This document shows, one piece after another, positions 43,906 to 51,724 of a stretch of DNA of 64,000 nucleotides. The translations under genes and the position numbers were made by a program. The notes under the pieces were generated by a model that was not told the origin of the DNA, did no database searches, and was given only the letters and a program-made list of their open reading frames with translations. Each line of letters starts with the position of its first letter. Position 1 is the first letter of the stretch. Source of the DNA: JBBDKV01 sp040879165 (GTDB lineage Bacteria; Patescibacteriota; Microgenomatia; UBA1400; PJMF01); the NCBI GenBank assembly GCA_040879165.1, contig JBBDKV010000003.1, positions 1 through 64,000 on the forward strand, read 5' to 3'.

Positions 43906-44747
43906 TCATCGAAGTTGATTTTACCAAAACCCTACAAGATCTAACGCAAGTCTATAAGGAAGCAGCAGTAATGAGAATGCAAAAAATTCGTGAAAAAGTG
44001 CTGCAATCTAGATCCTTTGCCGAAGAATTAGCAGTGTTATTTGGAGACGTCAATGCTTCATATAAAGAAAGTTTGTTTCAGAAACTGAAGAAATCAAAAC
44101 AGCTTTCATTTGTACAAAAAAGAAAAAAGCTGGCAGTACTAATTGCACCAGAGGGAAAATTGAGCGGCGATATTTTGGCAAAAGTTTTCCAAAAATTTTC
44201 GCAAGAAATAAAACAGTTTAGCGGCAGTATACTGGTAGTAGGTAAACTAGGCAAACAACTGGTTGAAGAACACAATGTACGCCAAAAATGTACTTTTTTT
44301 GATTTTCCAAACTCTCAAACTGACCCCACCTACAGTCAATTAATTACTACGATCGCGCAGTATGATGAGATTACGCTGTATCATGGACAATTTGTTAATC
44401 TTATGCAGCAAGTGCCCCATGCTTCTCAAATTAAAGGAGAAAATATAGTTCCGAAAACCAGTCAAAAACCAGCTACCATCACTCACTACTTGTATGAACC
44501 ACACGTTGATGCGGTGATGGAGTATTTTGAAAAGCAAATTTTTGCTACAGTGTTCCAACAACGCCTCCAGGAATCCCAACTAGCTCAATTAGGCGCGCGC
44601 ATCAAGGCTATGGAAAATGCTTCTAGTAACATCAGTGACAGACTGCGGGATTTGCATCGATATAAAAAAATTAATAGGCAGTTGCATGAAAATAAAAAGC
44701 AATTAGAGCGCTTAACAGGTGTGGCACTTGTAGAGGGAATGGTATGA
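43887..44747 (+). CDS. atpG: F1-type ATPase gamma subunit
   Basis: The 286-residue protein begins with a helical N-terminus (VDFTKTLQDLTQVYKEAAVMRMQKI) that departs from the usual RRIxSVxxTxKIT pattern. The middle Rossmann-like part is recognisable only by position (ILVVGKLGKQLV). The C-terminal helix has LGARIKAMENASSNISDRL, the gamma signature. It overlaps alpha by 19 nt and beta by ATGA. The shaft helices are present, so rotation is possible. Confidence 0.85.
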   Translation: MQTKKLIIEVDFTKTLQDLTQVYKEAAVMRMQKIREKVLQSRSFAEELAVLFGDVNASYKESLFQKLKKSKQLSFVQKRKKLAVLIAPEGKLSGDILAKVFQKFSQEIKQFSGSILVVGKLGKQLVEEHNVRQKCTFFDFPNSQTDPTYSQLITTIAQYDEITLYHGQFVNLMQQVPHASQIKGENIVPKTSQKPATITHYLYEPHVDAVMEYFEKQIFATVFQQRLQESQLAQLGARIKAMENASSNISDRLRDLHRYKKINRQLHENKKQLERLTGVALVEGMV

Positions 44748-46141
44748 GCACAGGTACAATTATCACAATTCATGATTTTATTGTTGAGGTAGAATTTACT
44801 GAAAATAAACCGTTTTTTCACAGCTTATTACATTTAGAGGGTGATGAGTCAGTGATACTTGAAGTCTTAACTTCAAGTTCAAAAAATGTCTTTTTTTGCT
44901 TAGTGTTAGCAGGCTCACATTCGTTGACTCGTGGTTCCAGGGTCGTCAACACCAATCAGTCACTGCAAGTTGCCGCTTCACCCAACTCACTAGGCAGGGT
45001 ATTTGATATTTTTGGTACTGTTTTTGATGGCGGAGAACCACTCGATACCTCTACTATGTGGGATGTCTTTCCACACGCAAAAGCAGTCAGTCAAGCAGCA
45101 AGCAACTCGGTCGAAATACAAGAAACAGGCATAAAAGCTATCGATTTTTTTGCACCGCTGGTCAAAGGCAGCAGAGCGGGATTAATTGGCGGAGCAGGTG
45201 TAGGGAAAACAGTTTTACTATCAGAATTAATTAAAAATATTACTGATCAAAACAATGCTGCAAAAAAGAAACAAACTGTTTCCGTCTTTGCGGCTGTTGG
45301 TGAACGAACTCGCGAAGCTCAGGAGCTATACGAGTCAATGCGGGACGCTGGCGTACTCAAACAAATGAGCATCGTGCTAGGACAAATGGGAGAGAATCCG
45401 GCAGTCCGTTTTAGAACAGCGTTTGCTGCAGTTGCATTAGCAGAATATTATCGAGATGTATTGGGACATGATGTGCTTTTCTTTATGGACAACATGTACC
45501 GATTTGCTCAAGCTGGTCACGAGCTGTCAACCCTGATGAAAACCTTACCTTCTGAAGGAGGATATCAGCCAACACTAACGTCTGAGATGGGTGCCCTACA
45601 TGAACGCCTGATTAGCACTGATAAAAACGCTCTAACTTCTTTCGAAACTGTTTTTGTTCCCTCAGATGATTTAACAGATTTTGGAGTTCGATCCGTGTTT
45701 CCTTTTTTACAAACCAGCATTTTCTTATCACGAGAAATTTATCAGCAAAGTAGGTTCCCAGCTATTGACTTGATGGCTTCATCATCATCTTTTTTGAATG
45801 TTGAAACTGTGGGAGAGTTGCATTATCAGACGTATGTTACTGCAACAAATATTTTAAGAAAAGCGGTAAGCATAGAAAAATTAGTTTCGTTGGTGGGAGA
45901 GTCAGAAATTTCTGCTGAGGATCGCACTACCTATAAGCGCTCACAACTGATTCAAAGCTATATGACGCAACCATTTGCTGTAATAGCTGATCAAACAGAC
46001 AAGCCCGGAGCAATTGTGCCGCTTCAACAAACAGTCAAGGATATGAATGAGCTGGTCACTGGTGAGTATGACACTATCGATCCGGCAAAAATAGCAAATA
46101 GCGGTGCGTTGTCAAAAACAGAACAAAAAAACAGCACTTAA
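44744..46141 (+). CDS. atpD: F1-type ATPase beta subunit
   Basis: The 465-residue catalytic subunit keeps the P-loop GGAGVGKT (149-156), the catalytic Glu in GERTREAQELY, the Walker B FFMDNMYRF, SEGGYQPTLTSEMG, and a DELSEED-equivalent ESEISAED. The C-terminus ends soon after GEYDTID and lacks the usual FYMVG segment. The N-terminal barrel is divergent. ATP hydrolysis is expected. It is the last plus-strand gene of the cluster and meets epsilon head on. Confidence 0.93.
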   Translation: MSTGTIITIHDFIVEVEFTENKPFFHSLLHLEGDESVILEVLTSSSKNVFFCLVLAGSHSLTRGSRVVNTNQSLQVAASPNSLGRVFDIFGTVFDGGEPLDTSTMWDVFPHAKAVSQAASNSVEIQETGIKAIDFFAPLVKGSRAGLIGGAGVGKTVLLSELIKNITDQNNAAKKKQTVSVFAAVGERTREAQELYESMRDAGVLKQMSIVLGQMGENPAVRFRTAFAAVALAEYYRDVLGHDVLFFMDNMYRFAQAGHELSTLMKTLPSEGGYQPTLTSEMGALHERLISTDKNALTSFETVFVPSDDLTDFGVRSVFPFLQTSIFLSREIYQQSRFPAIDLMASSSSFLNVETVGELHYQTYVTATNILRKAVSIEKLVSLVGESEISAEDRTTYKRSQLIQSYMTQPFAVIADQTDKPGAIVPLQQTVKDMNELVTGEYDTIDPAKIANSGALSKTEQKNST

Positions 46142-46169
46142 TGCAACGAGCAACCTCAAAACGGAGTGA

Positions 46170-46421
46170 TTAGACGCCAACATAGACAGTGACGACATTA
46201 TTTTTACACTGTATCACTCCAGAAGCAAAAGAAAAATTTTCAGTCTTTTTATTTTGTCGTACTAAGGTAAGACTATTGGAAATTATTGAGATAAAGTTAG
46301 TGTGATTGGGCAAAATATCAAAAGTGCCAATGGTGTTTTCAGAAGTTACAGAAACAGCTTCTCCTTCAAACAGCACTGCTTCTGGCGAGTTGATGGTAAT
46401 ACGAAGTTGGGATAATTGCAT
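46170..46421 (-). CDS. atpC: F1-type ATPase epsilon subunit, short form on the opposite strand
   Basis: The 83-residue protein is the N-terminal beta-sandwich of epsilon only: ITINSPEAVLFEGEAVSV, TFDILPNHTNFIS, and SGVIQCKNNVVTVYVG. The C-terminal inhibitory helices (about 50 residues) are absent. It is on the minus strand, 28 nt from the beta stop and 62 nt after glmS, while normal operons have beta followed by epsilon on the same strand. It probably depends on glmS transcription or on its own weak promoter. Confidence 0.85.
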   Translation of the reverse strand: MQLSQLRITINSPEAVLFEGEAVSVTSENTIGTFDILPNHTNFISIISNSLTLVRQNKKTENFSFASGVIQCKNNVVTVYVGV

Positions 46422-46436
46422 ACTACTATTTAGTTT

Positions 46437-46452
46437 CCATGGTTAACTATGG
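46437..46452. repeat. 16-bp near-palindrome upstream of epsilon
   Basis: CCATGGTTAACTATGG is an inverted repeat with one mismatched pair, 15 nt before the epsilon ATG and 31 nt after the glmS stop. It might be a binding site; no T-run follows. Confidence 0.35.
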
Positions 46453-46483
46453 CGAAAGTTGCATTGAATTGCAAGTTAAAAAC

Positions 46484-48262
46484 CTACTTTACTGTCACAC
46501 TCTTAGCTAAGTTTCTTGGCTTATCTGGATCAAGTTTTTTTTCTACACTCAGATAATAAGCAAACAACTGCCCAATAACCACGTTAGGAATAAGAGTCGC
46601 GATTCCAATATCTGTAACAGGAATAAACGCATCAAACACCTCATGTCTTTCCTCAGCACAACCTATGATATACCCACCTCGTGCCTTCACTTCCATGGCT
46701 GCGGACAGAGTTGCTTGGTACGTTTCATCTTTTGGCGCAAACACCATACATGGCAGGCCTTTTTCGATGAGCGCCAACGCACCGTGCTTTAATTCACCAG
46801 CAGCCAGACCTTCAGCATGAATGTAGGAAATTTCTTTAATTTTTAGTGCTGCTTCTAGCGCAGCAGGGTAGGATACTCCTCGACCGATCACAAACATGTG
46901 TTCACTCTGAGCAATTCTCTTTGAGATTTTCTTGACGTTATTGATATGTGTTGAGGTCAAAATTTCTTGAGTGGCTGCAGCAGCAGCTTTGACACAAGCT
47001 GCTCCTTGATCCTTCTTGCCTGCCAGCGTATGAGCAATCAACAGTAAGTAAGCAATCTTGGCTAGAAATGCCTTGGTGGAGGCAACTGCTTTTTCCGGAC
47101 CAGCGCCCAGTAGCAACTTCTCATCTGCCAGTCGATACAACGACGAACCAATACTATTCACTATGGCAAGAATGGTAGCTTCTTTTTTTCTAGCCTGTTT
47201 TACAGACTCTAAAATATCCATTGTTTCACCAGACTGAGATAGCGCAATTACCGCACTCTTTTGGGTTAAAAAATCAACTTGATAGCCAAATTCGCTACCC
47301 ACCGCCCAATTGACATGTCTTTTGGCAATTTTGGAAAAAATATAGGTACCAGCCAAACAGGCATAAGCACCAGTACCACAACCAATTAAGTAGCTGCCAT
47401 ATGATTTTGTGATACATCTCGCGATTCGTTCAGCATTGGCCTGACCGCTACTTGCAATTTCACTGAGAATTTTAGGTTGTTCATATATTTCCTTCAGCAT
47501 AAAATGCTCAAAGCTTCCTTTTGAAACCTGGTCAACGTTCCAATCAAGCATTTTTGTAACAATTTTTTGCTGCTTGTTGGTGCGTACTGTTTTGATAATA
47601 ACCGAGTTTGCCTGAATTTCAGCATACTCGCCGTCTTCTAAATAATATACTTGCTTAGTATGAGGAATAAGCCCAGCTGGATCACTAGAAATAAAATGAG
47701 ATTTCTTTCCAAACCCGAGCAGCAACGGTGAGCCATTGCGAGCAGCCAGAATGCTAGGTTCGCCCAGCTTGATTGCCACCACTGCGTTTAATCCCTCTAA
47801 TTGCATAAAACTGCGGCGAAACGCTTCGGGAAATGTAGTAGTTTTCAATTCTTCTGTGAGCAAATGGGCAAACACCTCAGAGTCTGTTTCTGAGCGAAAA
47901 ACATATCCTTTTGCCAGTAAGTTGTCGCGAAGCTGGGCAAAATTCTCGATTATGCCATTATGTACAATGGCAACTTGCTGTTCTGAATCAAGATGAGGAT
48001 GTGCGTTTTGTACCGTTACTCCGCCATGAGTTGCCCACCGTGTGTGACCAATTGCGATCTGGGATTCAGCAAAACGACCTATTTTTGAATCAAGTATTTT
48101 TCCAACTTTTTTGCTGCAAATAAGTTTTGTAGAGTTTGTGTGTAACGGTACACCAGCCACCCCCCAACTATCGTATCCTCGGTATTCAAGCTCTTTCAAG
48201 GCGGTAAAAACAGTTTGTCCAGCTTTTTTAGTGTCTCCAACCAATCCAAATATTCCACACAT
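46484..48262 (-). CDS. glmS: Glutamine-fructose-6-phosphate aminotransferase
   Basis: The 592-residue enzyme makes glucosamine-6-phosphate for peptidoglycan. The N-terminal Ntn glutaminase starts MCGIFGLVG with Cys2 as nucleophile, then LEYRGYDSWG, GHTRWATHG and HNGIIEN. Two SIS domains follow, with CGTGAYA, SQSGETMD and the C-terminal PRNLAKSVTVK that closes the isomerase site. Length is a little under the usual 600. It has a leaderless-type promoter. Confidence 0.96.
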   Translation of the reverse strand: MCGIFGLVGDTKKAGQTVFTALKELEYRGYDSWGVAGVPLHTNSTKLICSKKVGKILDSKIGRFAESQIAIGHTRWATHGGVTVQNAHPHLDSEQQVAIVHNGIIENFAQLRDNLLAKGYVFRSETDSEVFAHLLTEELKTTTFPEAFRRSFMQLEGLNAVVAIKLGEPSILAARNGSPLLLGFGKKSHFISSDPAGLIPHTKQVYYLEDGEYAEIQANSVIIKTVRTNKQQKIVTKMLDWNVDQVSKGSFEHFMLKEIYEQPKILSEIASSGQANAERIARCITKSYGSYLIGCGTGAYACLAGTYIFSKIAKRHVNWAVGSEFGYQVDFLTQKSAVIALSQSGETMDILESVKQARKKEATILAIVNSIGSSLYRLADEKLLLGAGPEKAVASTKAFLAKIAYLLLIAHTLAGKKDQGAACVKAAAAATQEILTSTHINNVKKISKRIAQSEHMFVIGRGVSYPAALEAALKIKEISYIHAEGLAAGELKHGALALIEKGLPCMVFAPKDETYQATLSAAMEVKARGGYIIGCAEERHEVFDAFIPVTDIGIATLIPNVVIGQLFAYYLSVEKKLDPDKPRNLAKSVTVK

Positions 48263-48269
48263 ATCACTC

Positions 48270-48298
48270 TATATAACCCAGCGTGCTGTAAAATGCAA
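48270..48298 (-). promoter_or_regulatory. glmS promoter, leaderless type
   Basis: TTGCAT (48298-48293), a 17-nt spacer and TATATA (48275-48270) lie 7 nt before the glmS ATG. No ribozyme-type leader could fit in such a transcript. Confidence 0.7.
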
Positions 48299-48352
48299 AC
48301 TGAAGTTGATACAAATGCAGTACCCGCTGTGCTACTCACTAGTTTCAGATAA

Positions 48353-48381
48353 TTGCAGTTGATTTGAGTTACGCATATACT
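48353..48381 (+). promoter_or_regulatory. mgtE promoter, leaderless type
   Basis: TTGCAG (48353-48358), a 17-nt spacer and TATACT (48376-48381) lie 8 nt before the mgtE ATG. No magnesium riboswitch is possible in between. Confidence 0.7.
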
Positions 48382-48389
48382 GACAACAC

Positions 48390-49646
48390 ATGCACAAAAA
48401 ACGATCGCTCCGTGGTCTAACACGAAAAATCACCTATCACCCTCAACAGCGAGTTGAAATCTTTCTCAACCTAGCGCTCACTGACCAGTGTCGTGTCTTG
48501 TTACAGCTATCAGCCTATGTCCAACAGCAACTCGTCACAAAATTAAAAAATGACCAGCTTTTACCGATCTTATCCAAACTAGATCCAGATGACGCAACAG
48601 ATATCCTGCAACGGCTAACAGTCAAACGCCAACAGACGCTACTCTCACAACTCAGCGAAAATAAGCAGCGTGATATTGCTCTGCTTTTACAATTTGATCC
48701 CAAAACCGCTGCGGGACTAATGAGCATAAATTATATCCACACCGATCACAATAGTACGGTTACCGAAGTGGCTGAACAAATTCATCGACACGAAGAACGG
48801 ACGGGAAGATTTCCCATAATACTAGTGTTTGCAAATAACGAATTAATTGGTTATTTACCAGATCACAGCCTTGTGTTTGCTAAGACTGCAGATAGAGTCA
48901 AGCAGTACGTGCAAGAAATTTCAGCAATTCCACACACCACTGATTATCAATCCATCATTGATCACTTCGTAGAACATCCACACAGCAAAGTAGCCGTGCT
49001 TGGAGAAAATGATACAATATTGGGTATTCTCTACTCTGATGACGTCCTGCGAGCAGTGCATGATCGCGAAGCTTCAACGCTGTATGACTTTGCCGGCGTC
49101 AGCAATGAGGAGACGATTTTTGACTCAATACGAAAAAAGGTCAATTCTCGATACAAGTGGTTGATGATCAATCTCGCCACTTCTTTTCTAGCTGCCTATA
49201 CGGTCAGTCTGTTTGAGAGCACTATCGACAAATATGTGCTATTGGCTGTCTATATGCCCATAGTGGCTGGAATGGGTGGCAATGCCGCAACTCAGACACT
49301 GGCCGTGCTAGTTCGCGGTATAGCACTCAAGCAAATTGATTTAGCCACTGCCATGCCAGCACTCAAACGTGAGCTGGGTGCAGCCTTGATTCATGGTCTT
49401 ATCAATGGCCTGTTGGTCGCTGCTATAGTTATGTTCTTTAATCGAGATATGATGATTGCGCTAATCCTGGCTATCGCTATGGTTACTAACCTCGTCATTG
49501 CAGGATTTTTTGGCACTTTAGTACCACTCATCATGACCAAACTAGGAAAAGATCCTGCTACTTCTGCCACAATATTTATAACTACTGCAACTGATGTGCT
49601 GGGATTCTTGGCTTTTTTGGGGTTGGCAACAATACTACTTCAATAA
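48390..49646 (+). CDS. mgtE: Magnesium transporter MgtE
   Basis: The 418-residue channel has the MgtE N domain (LLQLSAYVQQQL...LDPDDATDILQRL), two CBS domains (about 120-240) and five membrane helices. The pore signature is present as PIVAGMGGNAATQTLAVLVRG, and GTLVPLIMTKLGKDPATSA with the pore Asp. The cytoplasmic domains close the pore at high Mg2+. It is slightly shorter than usual (about 450). Confidence 0.94.
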   Translation: MHKKRSLRGLTRKITYHPQQRVEIFLNLALTDQCRVLLQLSAYVQQQLVTKLKNDQLLPILSKLDPDDATDILQRLTVKRQQTLLSQLSENKQRDIALLLQFDPKTAAGLMSINYIHTDHNSTVTEVAEQIHRHEERTGRFPIILVFANNELIGYLPDHSLVFAKTADRVKQYVQEISAIPHTTDYQSIIDHFVEHPHSKVAVLGENDTILGILYSDDVLRAVHDREASTLYDFAGVSNEETIFDSIRKKVNSRYKWLMINLATSFLAAYTVSLFESTIDKYVLLAVYMPIVAGMGGNAATQTLAVLVRGIALKQIDLATAMPALKRELGAALIHGLINGLLVAAIVMFFNRDMMIALILAIAMVTNLVIAGFFGTLVPLIMTKLGKDPATSATIFITTATDVLGFLAFLGLATILLQ

Positions 49647-49699
49647 CCACACGCCCGTAATCAGCACCCACAGCTCAAACGCCACTGCCTAGACATACC

Positions 49700-49732
49700 A
49701 AAACTGACCCCCTTGCGGAGGTCAGTTTTTTC
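49700..49732. terminator. Bidirectional intrinsic terminator between mgtE and the RRM gene
   Basis: AAAACTGACC (49700-49709) pairs with GGTCAGTTTT (49720-49729) around a 10-nt loop, with T-rich tails on both strands. It serves the convergent mgtE and RRM genes. Confidence 0.85.
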
Positions 49733-49758
49733 AGTTTTAAGCTGAGTGAGGAATGTAT

Positions 49759-50151
49759 TTAGTCTCTGCGACCAAATCCACCGCCACCGCCACGATTATC
49801 GCGACGATCGCCACCACGGTATCCACCGCGGTCGCCACCACCAAAGCCGCCACGATCACCACCACCGGTGCGTTCTCGAGGTTGGAAAGGACGTGCGACA
49901 TTAACGATTAGCGCTCTGCCTTCAAGTTCCATGCCATTTACAGCTTCAATAGCTGCATCTGCCATTTCTTTACTTGCATATTCAACAAAAGCGATGCCTT
50001 TTGAACGGCCGCTCATGCGATCGATGATCAATTTAAGATCAACAATTTCACCATGTTCAGAAAAGATGTCTCTCAACTGATCTTCAGTGACGCTGTAAGG
50101 CAAGTTGCCTACAAACAATTTATTTGGATTAACCTGGGGATCGGTTGTCAT
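49759..50151 (-). CDS. Glycine-rich RNA-binding protein with one RRM
   Basis: The 130-residue protein has one RNA recognition motif with RNP2 LFVGNLPY and RNP1 SKGIAFVEY, followed by a tail of Arg/Gly-rich repeats (GGDRGGF, GGYRGG). Bacterial proteins of this kind bind single-stranded RNA and are often abundant or cold-induced. A good Shine-Dalgarno (AGGGAG) precedes the ATG. The transcript is monocistronic. Confidence 0.93.
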   Translation of the reverse strand: MTTDPQVNPNKLFVGNLPYSVTEDQLRDIFSEHGEIVDLKLIIDRMSGRSKGIAFVEYASKEMADAAIEAVNGMELEGRALIVNVARPFQPRERTGGGDRGGFGGGDRGGYRGGDRRDNRGGGGGFGRRD

Positions 50152-50290
50152 AATTCTCCCTGCTCGTGTTCGAGCCTACTACTACGTAGCTCAGGAACAT
50201 TAATTTCTAAAGAGGGAGATAACTATATACATTTTTTCCCACTATTCGACGTGCTGTTCTTAAGCAGAGTCATTATAGCACACTTTTCGT

Positions 50291-50320
50291 TTCACATTAT
50301 GGTAATAGATATGATATAAC
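50291..50320 (+). promoter_or_regulatory. purB promoter, leaderless type
   Basis: TTCACA (50291-50296), an 18-nt spacer and TATAAC (50315-50320) lie 9 nt before the ATG at 50330. A second -10-like box TATGAT overlaps. Confidence 0.45.
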
Positions 50321-50329
50321 CACTTATGG

Positions 50330-51724
50330 ATGAATTCAGGAACCGCTGTGCTTACAACGCTTTCTCCGCTCGATGGTAGGTATTACTACGCTACTCAATC
50401 TCTACAACCCTTTTTTAGTGAATTTGCTCTCAACTCATACCGCCTTCATTTTGAAATTAGCTATTTGATTTTTTTTGCCGATCAAGTTCTTAACAAACCA
50501 TTTACCGCTGCTCAAGTAGCAACTCTTGAGAAAATTGGCGCTGATTTTAATGAAACAGAGGCACTAAAACTCCAAAAAATAGAGAGAGACATCAAGCACG
50601 ATGTCAAGGCTGTCGAATACTACTTGCGTCAACAGCTTGCAGCAAAAAAACTACCCCACTCGGCTTACGTTCATTTTGGCCTCACTAGTGAAGACACAAA
50701 CTCGGTTGCCTATGCCTTAATGCTCAAAGACGGCATTGATACCGTTGTGCTCCTCGCACTGACTGAAATAATCCAAGAACTGGCTGATCAGGCGGAAAAA
50801 TATGCAGATACGCCAATGCTAGCTCGCACACATGGCCAACCAGCCGTTCCCACAACTTTTGGAAAAGAACTAATCACGTATGCTATTCGCCTACACAATC
50901 AGGTTGGTCAGCTTAAAATTAGACCACACCCAGCAAAAATCACTGGCGCAATCGGCACACATAGCGCACTAACGACTGCCTTTCCAGACATAGACTGGCT
51001 GGAAACTTTTTCCAAACTTATTACCTCACTTAATCTCAATCCCGAACACTTTACTACGCAAATTATTCCTGGAGAACACTACGCTCAAACGTTTGACATT
51101 ATGCAACGCATCAACACGATTCTGATTGATTTAAATCAGGACTGCTGGCGGTATATCAGTGATGATGTGCTCGTTCAGCAAGTTGTTACTGGAGAAATAG
51201 GCTCCTCTACAATGCCACAAAAAGTCAATCCTATTCAATTTGAAAATAGTGAAGGCAATCTCGGTTTAGCCAACGCTCTTCTGCATTTTTTCTCTCAAAA
51301 ACTCCCCATTTCAAGATTACAGCGAGATTTGTCTGATAGCACTGTAAAACGAAATTTTGGCGCAGCTTTTGGCTACTGTCTGATTGGCTATCAGCAATGT
51401 CTGAACGGTCTTACATCAGTAACCCCCGATACAGATGTAATGGAGCAGCACGTCGATACTCATTGGGAATGTCTGACCGAAGCAGTGCAAACCATTCTTA
51501 AGCAAGCGGGAGATGATGATGCATACCAAAAAATTAAAAACCGAGTCAGAGGCAAAACTCTCGATAAAACGGGGTACTTCAACTTGATCAATCAGCTCGA
51601 CACAGACACTAAGACCCACAAAAGACTTCTAGCACTTTCACCACTCACATACCTTGGACACGCTAAACAACTAGTAATAATAGGAGTAACACAAATAAAG
51701 GAGCAGTATGGCAGCACGACCTAA
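50330..51724 (+). CDS. purB: Adenylosuccinate lyase
   Basis: The 464-residue enzyme cleaves adenylosuccinate and SAICAR in purine synthesis. It is of the E. coli PurB type: LSPLDGRYY at the start, HFGLTSEDTNSVA, ARTHGQPAVPTTFGKE, and the signature GSSTMPQKVNPIQFENSEGN. Length is about normal. It overlaps purA by 17 nt, and the pair converts IMP to AMP. Confidence 0.96.
   Translation: MNSGTAVLTTLSPLDGRYYYATQSLQPFFSEFALNSYRLHFEISYLIFFADQVLNKPFTAAQVATLEKIGADFNETEALKLQKIERDIKHDVKAVEYYLRQQLAAKKLPHSAYVHFGLTSEDTNSVAYALMLKDGIDTVVLLALTEIIQELADQAEKYADTPMLARTHGQPAVPTTFGKELITYAIRLHNQVGQLKIRPHPAKITGAIGTHSALTTAFPDIDWLETFSKLITSLNLNPEHFTTQIIPGEHYAQTFDIMQRINTILIDLNQDCWRYISDDVLVQQVVTGEIGSSTMPQKVNPIQFENSEGNLGLANALLHFFSQKLPISRLQRDLSDSTVKRNFGAAFGYCLIGYQQCLNGLTSVTPDTDVMEQHVDTHWECLTEAVQTILKQAGDDDAYQKIKNRVRGKTLDKTGYFNLINQLDTDTKTHKRLLALSPLTYLGHAKQLVIIGVTQIKEQYGSTT

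Noticed and set aside
41362..46141. Calling the cluster a normal complete F1F0 ATP synthase
   Set aside because: No subunit a and no subunit c with a carboxylate can be found around it, the first gene after the fibre has a signal peptide and an outer domain, and epsilon is inverted.
46437..46452. Terminator after glmS
   Set aside because: The near-palindrome lacks a T-run on either strand, and epsilon lies just downstream in the same direction.
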